Source of the DNA: Symsagittifera roscoffensis
Taxonomy: Eukaryota > Xenacoelomorpha > Acoela > Convolutidae
Direction: 5' to 3'
DNA length: 64,000 nt
Assembly: GCF_963678635.1 (NCBI RefSeq)
Contig: NC_087065.1
Location: 36,111,888 to 36,175,887, forward strand
Shown: piece by piece, positions 12,501 through 24,500 of the stretch
Position numbering within the stretch: the stretch's first letter is position 1
How the letters are laid out: the number at the start of each line of letters is the position of its first letter
Notes under the pieces: generated by a model
What the model saw: only the letters and a program-made list of their open reading frames with translations
Database searches by the model: none
Told to the model about the DNA's origin: nothing
Made by a program: the position numbers and the translations under genes

Positions 12501-15500
12501 TGTCTATAAAACCTTTGCAGAAAATTTGTTCTCAGCTCATTGTTCTGAACACTTAATTTCGAGGGTGTTTTTTTTTAATTTTTGTTTTCTTTTTCATGCT
12601 AAGAAAACGTGCTACAACTGAGGATCGGAGAATTTGTCAATTTGATTAACCTACTGTGCTGCAAAATTGTTGTCAAACTTGCTTATTTTACTGAATGTTG
12701 AATATGCCTTAAGTATAGTTTTCTTAGAGAAATTATTATCACACCACGCGAAAAAATGACACTAATTTGAAAAACAAAATTGATGCTTTTTTAAGACTGG
12801 TCGGAACATTCTCTTCCTTTTAAACAGTAAACGGCTAGCCATGTTTTCATTAGTATACAGTGCTGGTTTAAATTATCCGGACAAAACGAACAAAACTTGA
12901 TTTTTCAAACGCGTTTTTCTCAAATTGGGTTAAGATTAGACAAAAAGTGAAGAGAACAAAAGTTGCTTAGAATTTCACCAGAATTAATATGGTGCTATTT
13001 TTTCTCAACAAAAATTTTACCCCGAAAAATGGGTCATTTTGGCTTTTTTCAATTAATGCAGAATTACGCGGAAACTACTTTGTTAATTGATAAGAAAGTT
13101 ATATCACAGGAAGCCTCTTACGTACCTCAACAAAGATTAAGAAGGTTAAATCTCCAAAAACCAGTATAAGAGAAAAAATTAATCCTAACCCAAATTGAGA
13201 AAAACGCGTCAAAAACCATCATAATAAATAATCAAAAATAATCCATTCTAATTCATTACAGATGTAAATTTCAGACCACGAAATTGTTTATATTGCCAAT
13301 ATAATCGATTATTTTGAAAAAAAGATAATCCGTTATTATCAATTAAAATCGATTATAATCTATTATTTTCGGCACTCAAATCGATAAGTTTTGCCAAGCT
13401 AATCCATTATAATGGTTAATTTTAAAAAAAATACATTAAATCCATTATAGTCGATTGTAATACATTTTATTCCTAGAACTAATTTCGATTAACTTTGCAG
13501 AAATTTTCCAAATTTTGCGGGAAGTTTTCAAAATGTATGCTTTGCTTTTTACTATACGCCATGCTTCAACGTCACTCCTCACTAAAGAGGGGAGCGGTAA
13601 ACTGGGGGTGTCAATCATTAACCCCCTCCCCAAAAAAACCAATAAATAACCCCTCACCCCTTGTTCAACTATAAAGGGGGGTGGCATTGAATGGCAGTTG
13701 TGGTAAACGTGGTAAACTGGCAGGGGGTAAACGCTTCACTAATTACCATGCTTCTTTTTGCGGTATATTTTTTTTGCGCTCAAAATTAGGCCAAAATTCA
13801 AAGATTTCTAACTGGTTTTACTCGACACTGGGAAAATTTTTGAAGAATTTTTCAATTGTCATTTCAATCATGACTGAAAAGGCTTTAAAATGATATATAG
13901 CTCGACCCATTCCGGTCATTATTTGTGGTACCTGACTTTCCTTGAAAAACAAAAATTAAAATCTAAAAAAAACTAAAACACCCAATTTTAACGTTCCTCA
14001 TCATTTCCAACAGTCGGAACAAAGAGTGATAAATTGAGGTAATTATGGGAACTTTAAAAAACATTGATTGGTTCCGAATTTTGGCGCTTACGAACCTTCG
14101 CGCATGAGAATAGCCCCTGACATTACTCTATGAAATGTCCTAATATCGCCACATTTCATGATCAGTTTCAAAGAGACTAAAGTATGCCCACTTTTTTGTT
14201 CTATTTATCATGTTTATTTCTATGGCCACCTACGTTTTCCCCTCGTCGCTGTTAATTTTTACAAAGTTGTTTTGAAATTGTTAAATTTTTAAATTTCAGC
14301 AATTTTGAAAATCTTCATCTACTTTCATCAGTGAATACCCACTTAGTCGTCGTATGTGGTTCAAAATCAGCCGAAAAAGATGAAGGGCAGAATCATATTC
14401 GAGAGCTGCGTAGTTCATTTGAGGAGTGCTTGGTTGAGAAGCGTCACCACAACCTACCCATTTTAGACGTCTTTGCCGGTGGATCCGATGCTGATATTAA
14501 CAGGTACGGAAACTCTAAATTAGGCAGAAAGTTTATGTGGGTACCCAAGTGGCAGATCTAGGACTTTGTCGAATAATGCGCAGATTTTCTTGAGGCAATA
14601 AAAACGTTCTTGATAAAGGAAGGTTTTGACCAGAACAACGCGCTTTTTCTGCGTGCGATACCCATGTGGTAACTTGATGGACTTAGATAAAAATTAGTGA
14701 AGATTTAATTCATCTTGAGAGTATAAATAAACAAGTAACATCAATATATCATGTCATGACAATTAAATTGTGTCTACTTAAATCTTGCATACGTTGACTA
14801 GAGAGAGTGAAAAAATAAAATGCGCAGAATTGAACCGTTGTTTGACAGGTCGATAACGACCTTGATATCCAAAAACAGATTACCGAACTAAGATAAGTAT
14901 GACGTCATGAATAATACAAACTAACACTGCACCACATTTCCCCCTCCAGAGAAAAAATCAAATGGTACATATGAACATAAATGAAAGGTAACAATTGTGA
15001 TAACAGTTTAAAGCGAGAGCTATGTAGCTATTGATAAAGGTGAAGTACTCAAACAAATTTTGACGAAGTTGCTAATGCGAGATTAATGGTTATTGAGTTT
15101 GAAATGACTGATTTTAATTTTCGTTTTTCTCATCGGGTTGTCTGACGACGATTTAGCAGTTGGGAAACGAGTGTATATCCTATGGCCTCACTGGATGAAC
15201 CCACCATAAGCGGTTCCACTTGAGCAGATTCCACTTGGCCGGCGGCTTGGGCGAATCGGACCTTCTTATCCGGAGAAATCACAACTGGACTCCTTGAAAC
15301 TTGTGGCAAATCAGATGGTGAATCAATAAAATTCACAGAATGCCGAATTTGGCTGCCGAAAAAGAAGTTTATTTTTTTGACGACACGATGTGCGAGAGGA
15401 GTTGGATGCCGAAGAAATATTGATATCGTTATCCGAGCCAGTCGCCAAAATACGGCGACCTGAAGGGCCTGGTACTGGGTACTGCCGAATTCGATCCCTC

Positions 15501-18500
15501 AGAGCACTCTTGTGTTTTCGGGACTGAGGAATCATCATCTGAATCATCTGAGGAGGTTGGAATCAGATCCGGGCAAGTCATAATTGAAGATTTTGACGGT
15601 TCGACGGTGAAGGAGCCTGAGCTTTAGTGCCCGACGCATCCAGAAGTAAATTTCTGACGTAGAGGAACAGGCCGTAAGGTCCACAACAGGAGTAGTGTCG
15701 CGGATAATTTGACGAATACCTGGAGCGTCCGGAATAATGTCCTGAGCCGATTCACGTGATGACGAATTTGAACGCAGTGGCGTAGAAGCGATTGTCCTCC
15801 GGCGAAGTCGAGGAAGACGAAAACACAATGGGGCGTTTCTGCCCCTTTTTGACCGGCGTTGCCTGTTTTCCTTAAACACCTGCAGATCTTGATTAAAGAC
15901 GCACCGCAATATGATTTTTTCTTATCACCTTATCTTTTTCAGTAATATATGTAGACCAAGTAATTCTGACGATTTTACCTGTGAAAGGTTTGAAACGTTC
16001 CCGGCCAGATTTCCTATTAAGAAATTTGAGAAATATATCCAGCTTGTTCGGAATAATAATAACTAAATAATCCAACTAACTTCTGGTTCGGCTGTCACAT
16101 TGCTCCCAACGCTGTTCGGCAGCAAGAAGATCTCGCTCCAAATGTTGATTATCTAAATGAACACTCGAGGAAAAACGATTCGCCACAAGAGACAACTCTG
16201 TGTTTGGTGGTCGACCAAAGTCTAATTCAAAAAAATAAAAAAACCTGTAACGGAGTTCTTAGTCACCCAAATATCTTCAATGATGTGCCGAAGTGTGTCT
16301 TGTACATTGGAAAAATCCAGATTTAATCTAAAAGCTCCGAAACGACGTTTGATGGTCTGAATAGAACGTTCCACAAAACCACAACCACGATGGTTACCGA
16401 CCGGGCAGAATTGCTGACGAATATTTTGTTCCTTACAGAATGCTTGAACCAAATAATTTTTGGCACTCGAATACTGATCTGTTTTAATTTGTTGATTTGG
16501 GAATACTATGTTGTTGAATATTAGATTTCAAGAAATTAATTTTCATTTTACCCCCAGTTGATTGAGTAATCATAGCTGACGGATACTTGGAGTACCGGTC
16601 GATTGCCACCAAGATGTATATATCATTACCTTCAGAATCAGAAGAGGACCCGCTTAATCGAGCTGGAGTTCCTCATTCGGGCGGACAATAGAGATAAGGT
16701 GTGGAAGATTTAAACGAAGCGTTAGCTTTAGGATTCTTACCAAATTTAGTACACTGAGGGCAGTCTTTACACAGCTGAATAATTTCTCGATACATCCGGG
16801 GCCACCAAATTTTTTGTGCCGCGTCCACCATGGTAACTTGTCCCGCGTGTGATCTGTGATGTCGTGCAAAAGGTGTGTTTGTAGACAATTTGGGATAGGA
16901 ATCCGGTTGTTCTTCACAAAACAACCGTCTACTACTGCTGAACACTGCCAAAAAGATTTCAAGTACGCGTCGAATCTGCAAAAATTTTTGTTTTTATTGT
17001 TAATCAGAGCCCGTTTCATCAAACGAAGGCTAGGATCTTCGTCTGTAAGCTCTGACAACACATCTGCATCCAAAATTCTTGCTACACCTCACCGCGACTT
17101 CCGATCTGGAGCGACAACAGGAGACTTAAGAATGCCCAAGCTGAGGACTGGTTGTGTAGGTCGACCCACTGGACCAAATTTCCGCAGCCTCCGCCAGCTA
17201 AAGTTTGCCAGAATACGGGCGTACTGGCCCTTCAAAACCTCTGCACGCTATTTCATGTTGGTCGTTTCGGGCGAACTGCCCCTGAACGAAATCTCGGCCT
17301 CGCACGATCTGACGAGAACCACGACCGATTGATCGGCACGAACTGATTCAGCAATTGCTCAAAGCTATCATCTCGCGAAGGTTTCATACTGACAGTCTGA
17401 AAAACGAATAGCTTAAAGAAAACCAAACTCCAGTAAACCCAAGTGATATTGGAAATCGAGAAAACTCCGATTAGATAAATAAATGACGGAAACCAATTGA
17501 CCACTGCGATAAATAACCAAAAGAATAACCAGAATGGCCAGCAAATTAGAAAACATGCTGGGAAAGTGACATAGAATGAATTAAACCAACTCAAATATGA
17601 TCGGCTGAAATTTTGAACATACACTGCGGCGCCCTCTAGCGAAGAACTGAAAAAACACTTGTTTCGTTTGAATTGGTTATATAATTGGTTAACGCGAATG
17701 TCAATAGAATATTCGCCCTGTAGCGGTGTTTCACGTTGAGAATAAGAGCAAACAGGACAGTTGGCACGGAATTCGACGCCCTCTAGCAGTTGATCGCAAC
17801 CAACCAAATTAGAATCGTAATTGCATTTAGTTCTGATTTCCCCTCCGGAAGATATCTCCCGAGCGTGGAAAATATTACTGCTTGAAATCGACTTAATTGA
17901 AGTAGGAAAAATTCGAGGCTGTCGATCCATCGAGTTAATCGACAAGTTATTCGATAAAGAATACGGTGTTAGAGTCATGAACCCAACAGTCCAGGAAATT
18001 GCACGCATCGAAAAATCAGCTAATACATTTAACCACATATTGTTCGTCAGAATTACTCGGCAGAGGTGCCTCAAAAGTTGGAAAGCGAGATAAATAATCG
18101 ACTATTCCCAATTCGCATGCTGAAATAGGCAGAACGTCGAAATCGAAAGGCAATAACCGATCAGCCCAACGGGTTAAACGTGATTGATGGGTCTTATTAC
18201 ACCTGTTGGTCTTGAGTGCCGACATTATTGCTTTCTGATTTGTAAGAACTTCGAAATGGTTGCCCAATCAGTAATTGCGGGAATGCTCACAAGACCAGAC
18301 AATGGCGAGAAGTTCTAATTCATTCGTGCTATATTTCTTTTCTTGGTCGTTAAGAAATTGAGACGCAAACGCAATTGGAACCCAAATATCAGATTCCACT
18401 TCTTGCTCTAACGCCGCTCCCAAAACACTGTGACTAGCATAGCATTTTACCCTTGTCTTAGGATTTTGGTCATATTGGAAAATTTTCGTGATATTGGCTA

Positions 18501-21500
18501 TCAGTTGAAGAATGTTGGAAAAGTTAGACTGCTGCACGTCCCACCATAAGAACTTGTTTTTTTTACTCGCCTTCAATAACAAGCAGAGTTGGTCCGAATT
18601 GACCTGGAGGTTTGGCAGAAATCTTTACAATTGATTGAGTATGCCCATAAATGACCGAAGTTGTTCTAACGTCTTTGGTTGTTCAAGAGCTAACACTGCA
18701 TCGATTTTAGATCGCTTCGGTCTGTAACCTTCTGAATTGATGTCGAAGCCCAAACACGGCTCATGATTTGAGGAAAATTCACGATTCGAAAATTCAAGGG
18801 CAAATCTTTCCTCCTCTAGCCTGACGAACACTTTATCCACCAGAATATTGTGATCCACCACTGAGCCTTTCGAAACGATAAGAATATCGTCCAAGAAAAA
18901 AAACTCCCGACAACCGCTGAAGATTATTGTCCATCACTTTTTGGAATTCTTTGGGCATAAAGGTAAGTCCATAAAAGCCAGTCTTGAAATGATAAGTCCC
19001 TGTTTGTTCCCCACAAAATTTGTTGAAATTACATTGGCTACTAACGACATCACTCAGTGGAATTTGACTGAATGCATATTTCAGATCCAACGACCTGAAC
19101 CAAACATCACCATTCTTATTCGACGTGACTATCTGGGCAGTTGAGTCCAACAACTCCAATATGTTTGGCATTTGATATTGGTTCTTATGGATTTGATCAT
19201 TCATAAGTTTCGCATCCATTGCCAACTTAACCGATCCATCTGTCTTCGCTGTGATCACAATCGGAGATATAAAATGTTCACCCGTGCATTTGTTTAGTCT
19301 CACAATGTGGCCTTCTTGAATTCGTTTCCGAATTTCATTTCCAACTTTGTTCTGAATATGAACACGAACCCGCCTACCTTTTTCTTGACAGGGAAGAAGC
19401 GGCGACCTGAATTTGGAGAAAACTTGTTGATTCTTTCCTGTGCCAATGCGAGAAAAAAAATGTTGAAACTTCTTGTGATAATGCGATCTCCAAAACTCCG
19501 ACGTCTCATTCGTGTCCGACTAGGAAATTTCGCCCACCAGTGGTCTGAGCGGTCTTACATGCGTTGTCCGGACCCCCAATTGAGATTGCAACTCTAGACC
19601 CAGCAGAAAACGCGTGCAAATCTCCGAAATGAGAATTTTGGCTGACTTCACATTCCAGCCCATCAGCTCAATTCGTTTCCGATTATAGTCAACATACACT
19701 AAGTCTATCGGATATTCCTTTTCAATGATAACTACTGCTGAAGGCAGTGATTTTACGATGTGTTCTACCGTTCTCCTATTTACAAAGGAAGCAGGGCTTC
19801 TTGTATCAACCTTGGCTTTGAAAAATATCTGATTGCAACGAAGAGTGATTTGTATACAACGCAATTTTCCTGTAGCCGAATAGACAACTTCCAGTTTCTT
19901 CACCAATTCAGCAATGGGAAAAGACTTAAGTGGGCGAGAGACAGCTTCCACCGCCATGACTGCAAATTCTGATTCACTATCAGACGTAATGAAATTGCAG
20001 GTCTCCTCAGTAGTCTCATCCGATTCCGCGTCTACATTAGCCAAATTTTTGGAGTTGCAACATTTTGCAAAATGACCTTTCTTGCTGCAGTTTTTACAAG
20101 TGACAATTCTTGCCGGACAACTTTGCTTGTGATTGGTGGAAAACCTATTGCCACAGAAATAGCAAAGCTTAGTATCTTTTGAGTTGACGTTTCCTTTCGG
20201 CCTACTGTTCAACTGAGCCCGACTGATCCGATCAGATAGTTTCTTCACCTGCACCGATTATGTTGTTTCCTGCTTATTGCGTACATTCTGGGCCAAACTG
20301 GACCCCCTATGGGAGAAGCTGCCCGTTACCTAAGGAGATCCAAGTTGTTTTTATAAACATGATGCGGTTTGGGCCCCCTTCTCCTGCAACAATGCCGACA
20401 TTAGAGTTTCTTCTGGAATGTTACCTGGACGAATGCATAATTCACGTTGAATATCCTTATAACGCGTTTTAGCGATGAAGGTATCTCGCACGACTTCTTT
20501 CTATTGACCTATCGTCCAACCACACAGGGCTGCGACCCGTAAGACGCAACTGGAAAGCTTCTAGACTCTCATGATCGGCGTGAACTGCGTTATAAAATTG
20601 AAGACGTTCAATGATATAGTTTTTCTCCTTTTAAAGAGAAGAACACAGTTATCATAAAAGTATTTAGATGAAATAGCACTAAGATACACATGAGGATAAC
20701 TCTGAAGAAAGCGTTTTCTACCTTCAGAACTCAGGGAAAAAAGACAAGATTTGATGCGTTGTTGAACCTCATAGAAAAAGACACCCGGAGCAACTCTGGG
20801 GCCTTTAGCTCGCCGTTCTTCATTAAGCTCGTCCACTCTGTGAACAGCTGCCTCGTCTCTGGCATCCCAACTAGCTGTTCATGCCGCATCCTCAGTAGTT
20901 TCAACGACCTCCGGTTTTGGGGCCGGATCATCGTGAACTTTTCACGGCGGTCTTAACAATTCGCGGGGATCGCAACGCTCCCGCAGAATGATGCCAAGGT
21001 TGAATTGCCCTATCCATGAATCCCAACTACTGGGTGGATCGGACCTTGGTTTGTGCCAAAAAACTGGAACACCTAATAGGTCAGTCCGGTCGTCTGAAAC
21101 AGGAACTGCTGGCTGCGCCATGTTGTAACTTGATGGACTAAGATAAAATTAGTTAAGATTTGATTCATCATGAGTGTATAAATAAAAAAGAAACATCAAT
21201 ATATCATGTCATGACAATTAAACTGTGTCAACCCAAACCTTGCATAAGTTGACTAGAGAGAGTGAATAAATAAGCTGCGTAGAATTGAGCCGTTGTTTGA
21301 CAGGTTGATAACGACCTTGATATCCAAAAATAGAATAACGAACTACAATAAGCATGATGTCATGAATAATACAAACTAACACTGCACGACAACCCCTATC
21401 AAAATCGGCATATAATGGCCTTAAAACTTTTTGGGGACGACTAGCAAAAGATGATGTCCCAAAACAGTACCAAAGGGTAATCAGGGCGTCGACATCTTGA

Positions 21501-24500
21501 GGAAGAGAGCGTCCAACCCGCTCCCCCTTTTAAATCCACTACTGTGGGTACCAGTTTGGTTCTCATACTAGTTTTTTGCTCCAACTTGTTGTTCCGACCA
21601 TTTGAAAAATGGGGAGGAGTTTTGTATTTGGGTGTCTGTTAAACTTTTTCTTCTTTTGTTTTTGACACGAAATCAGCTGACACAGAAAATCATCGGAAAG
21701 TGTCGAGTGATATATCAAATTAAACCATTTGCAGTTGTGATTCGAATGACGTTTAAGCATTTCGAAAAAAATCCTCATTTATGAGAAAAATCTTGTTTGA
21801 ATTTTTTGTTTTTTTGGTTTAATTTCGAGCGACTAAGGTGAGCGAGCAGGTTTAAAATATGGCTTATTTATAACTTATTTATACTTCATTTGAGCGTTAA
21901 AAACTTAGTTTGACTCAAGTAAAGTTATGTTTTGGAATTTGCTGGTGCCATTTTTGGAAAAATCCCTAACATTTTTTTTGCAAATTCACAAAAATTTCTG
22001 CAAAAAAATTAAAAAACATGAAAAGTTTTTGATGGTTCTACATTTTTTTTTGAATTTCTATTTTTTTTCTATAAAAACTGTTTTCCCATTTGCTTATTTT
22101 TTATCACTATCAAATATGCCTAAGTTCTAGAAAATTTTTTTTTCGTTTTTTCTAAGTCTATGGTCGGACATTCTGTTCTATTTGCGCAGTAACCGGCTAT
22201 CCTTGTTATATTTTTTTCTGAGTAAAGAATTCTTTGATGAATTCTGATGTTTTGGAAGTCATGGGACATCATCTTTTGCTAGTCGTCCCCAAAAAGTTTT
22301 AAGGCCATTATATGCCGATTTTGATAGGGGTTGTCGTGCAGTGTTAGTTTGTATTATTCATGACATCATGCTTATTTTAGTTCGTTATTCTATTTTTGGA
22401 TATCAAGGTCGTTATCAACCTGTCAAACAACGGCTCAAGTTTTTTTTACTTTCAGCTTTGATTTCAGTTGATTTTTTTGTTAAATCTTTCTTGCTTGCTT
22501 AAAAATTTTACATTTTGTTCACGCTCAATTTTTTTTTTCGCGTTTTGATTTTTCGCGCAGTAATCAAAAAGGGCTTTTCCAAAACCTACCCATTTTTTTT
22601 TTTGAATTTTGTGCAAACTACTTTATCCAATAGAAATCGCATGGAGTCGATTTTAATTGAATGGTTGTTCTCGCCTCGAAATATGAGTAGTCTTAAAATT
22701 GTTCCTGCTTAGAATTTATTTTTTCGCGGCTTGAATTTTATTTTCTTTTTAAGCTCAATTGGCTTTCTTTGGTAAGAAGAAATCAAACTTCACTAACGAA
22801 CAAAAAAACTGAACAGGCCACAAAAAAGGTGATTGAATTCTAATTTCGAAAACTTAGAGTCATGACTTCTGTTTAATTTATTCACTATTTTAGTTATTAA
22901 CAATAGATGAACGTAGTCAAGCTTCTTATGTGGATCGTGATAATTTTTTTCAAAAAAAAATCTTTCATTTTGTTGCGGCTTGAATTTTGTTTTTGCTTCA
23001 TTTTCAGTTCTCTTCTGTTAAAGGGATAGTAAATTCCAATATCAAACAGCAAAAGTGTAAAAATCTCGAAAAACTATTTGTGTTTCAAAAAGTAATTAAC
23101 TTAAGCCAGTTTTCTCTAAATGGGATAATTTTAAAAAGGAAGCGCCCATGATAAACAATTCTTCATATCATACTTTTAAAATGATAAATCCTTCCAAAAA
23201 CTTTTTGTAAACCCTTCCGAATCGAAATTTAAAAAATGCTTCAATTTTTTCAATCAATGATTTTAGGTATCCTTTTTTCACACTTTTCCACCCAATCATT
23301 GGCTAATTTTTACTCTCTCGAGGGTGGTGTGATTATATCAGTCCTTTTTATGATTTGAAATGCAAGAGAAGGGTTGAGCTCTGGTTTCATGAGCACGAAA
23401 ACACACCTTGAAAAAAACAGCAAAATTTTTGTCTATAAAACCTTTGCAGAAAATTTGTTCTCAGCTCATTGTTCTGAACACTTTTTTTCGATGGTGTTTT
23501 TTTTTTAATTTTTGTTTTGTTTTTCACGCTAAGAAAACGTGCTACAACTGAGGATCGGAGAACTTGTCAATTTGATTAACCTACTGTGCTGCAAAATTGT
23601 TGTCAAAGTTGCTTATTTTACTGAATGTTGAATATGCCTTAAGTATAGTTTTCTTAGAGAAATTATTATCACACCACGCGAAAAAATGACACTAATTTGA
23701 AAAACAAAATTGATGCTTCTTTAAGACTGCTCGGAACATTCTCTTCCACTTAAACAGTAAACGGCTAGCCATGTTTTCATTAGTATACAGTGCTGGTTTA
23801 AATTATCCGGACAAAACGAACAAAACTTGATTTTTCAAACGCGTTTTTCTCAAATTGGGTTAAGATTAGACAAAAAATGAAGAGAACAAAAGTTGCTTAG
23901 AATTTCACCAGAATTATTATGTTGCTATTTTTTCTCCGAAATTCTCAACAAACTTTTTACGCCAAAAAATGGGTCATTTTGGCTTTTTTCAATTAATCCA
24001 GAATTACGCGGAAACTACTTGGTTAATTGATAAAAACAATTATATCACAGGAAGCCTCTTACGTACTTCAACAAAGATTAAGAAGGTTAAATCTCCAAAA
24101 ACCAGTATAAGAGAAAAAATTTTCACTTGATAGTCAATAAATGTGATTTTTACTATATAAAATCCAGAATCTCTGTTTAAAAATAAATTTTGAACATTTT
24201 TCGCAATTTTTTGGAGATTTAACCCTTCTTAAACTTTGTTGAACTGCGTAAGAGGCTTCCTGTGATATAATTGTTTTTATCAATTAACACATTAGTTTCC
24301 GCGTAATTCTTGATTTTTTGAAAAAAGCCAAAATAACCCATTTTTGGGGTAAAAATTTTGTTGAGAATTTTGGAGAAAAAATGACATCATATTAATTCTG
24401 GTGAAATTCCAAGCAACTTTTGTTTTCTTCAATTTTTGTCTAAACTTAACCCAAATTGAGAAAAACGCGTTTGAAAATTCAAGTTTTGTTCGATTTGTCC

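Larger units (their letters stand above)
2283..13206 (+). repeat. Tandem segmental duplication, unit 1
   Basis: About 10.9 kb that recurs head-to-tail as 13234-24121. In order it holds AT-palindrome repeats (2283-2520), a G-homopolymer (about 2728-2741), a TRPM exon, a dispersed repeat interrupted by an LTR retrotransposon, a second TRPM exon (10471-10694), noncoding sequence, and the left arm of a Tc1/mariner-type MITE cut at the unit junction. The two units differ by scattered substitutions and a few large indels: unit 1 lacks about 840 bp of retrotransposon present in unit 2 at 17554-18393. The two LTRs inside one unit differ more than the units do, so the retrotransposon insertion predates the duplication. 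Confidence 0.93.
14665..21391 (-). mobile_element. Ty3/Gypsy-type LTR retrotransposon, copy 2 (decayed, longer)
   Basis: Duplicate of the 3721-9587 element, carried by the segmental duplication and not by a new transposition: flanks and internal mutations are the same. LTRs are at 14665-14936 and 21121-21391. It keeps about 840 bp (17554-18393), covering the rest of RNase H and a spacer, that copy 1 lacks. The same frameshifts and the DTR protease triplet are present. Confidence 0.92.
13234..24121 (+). repeat. Tandem segmental duplication, unit 2
   Basis: Second copy of 2283-13206. The junction (13181-13233) is a patchwork: a fragment of the right arm of the MITE (TAACCCAAATTGAGAAAAAC) is followed directly by the AT-palindrome sequence that opens unit 1. 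Unit 2 lacks the stretch matching unit 1 10446 to about 11505, which contains the whole TRPM exon 10471-10694. In its place is a 176-bp inverted copy of 21285-21460. The unit ends inside a MITE that is complete here (23788-24521) but incomplete in unit 1. Confidence 0.93.

Noticed and set aside
17253-18074. 273-codon minus-strand frame
   Set aside because: Crosses the RNase H to integrase spacer in the wrong frame for both domains; its length comes from low stop density, and no motif was found.
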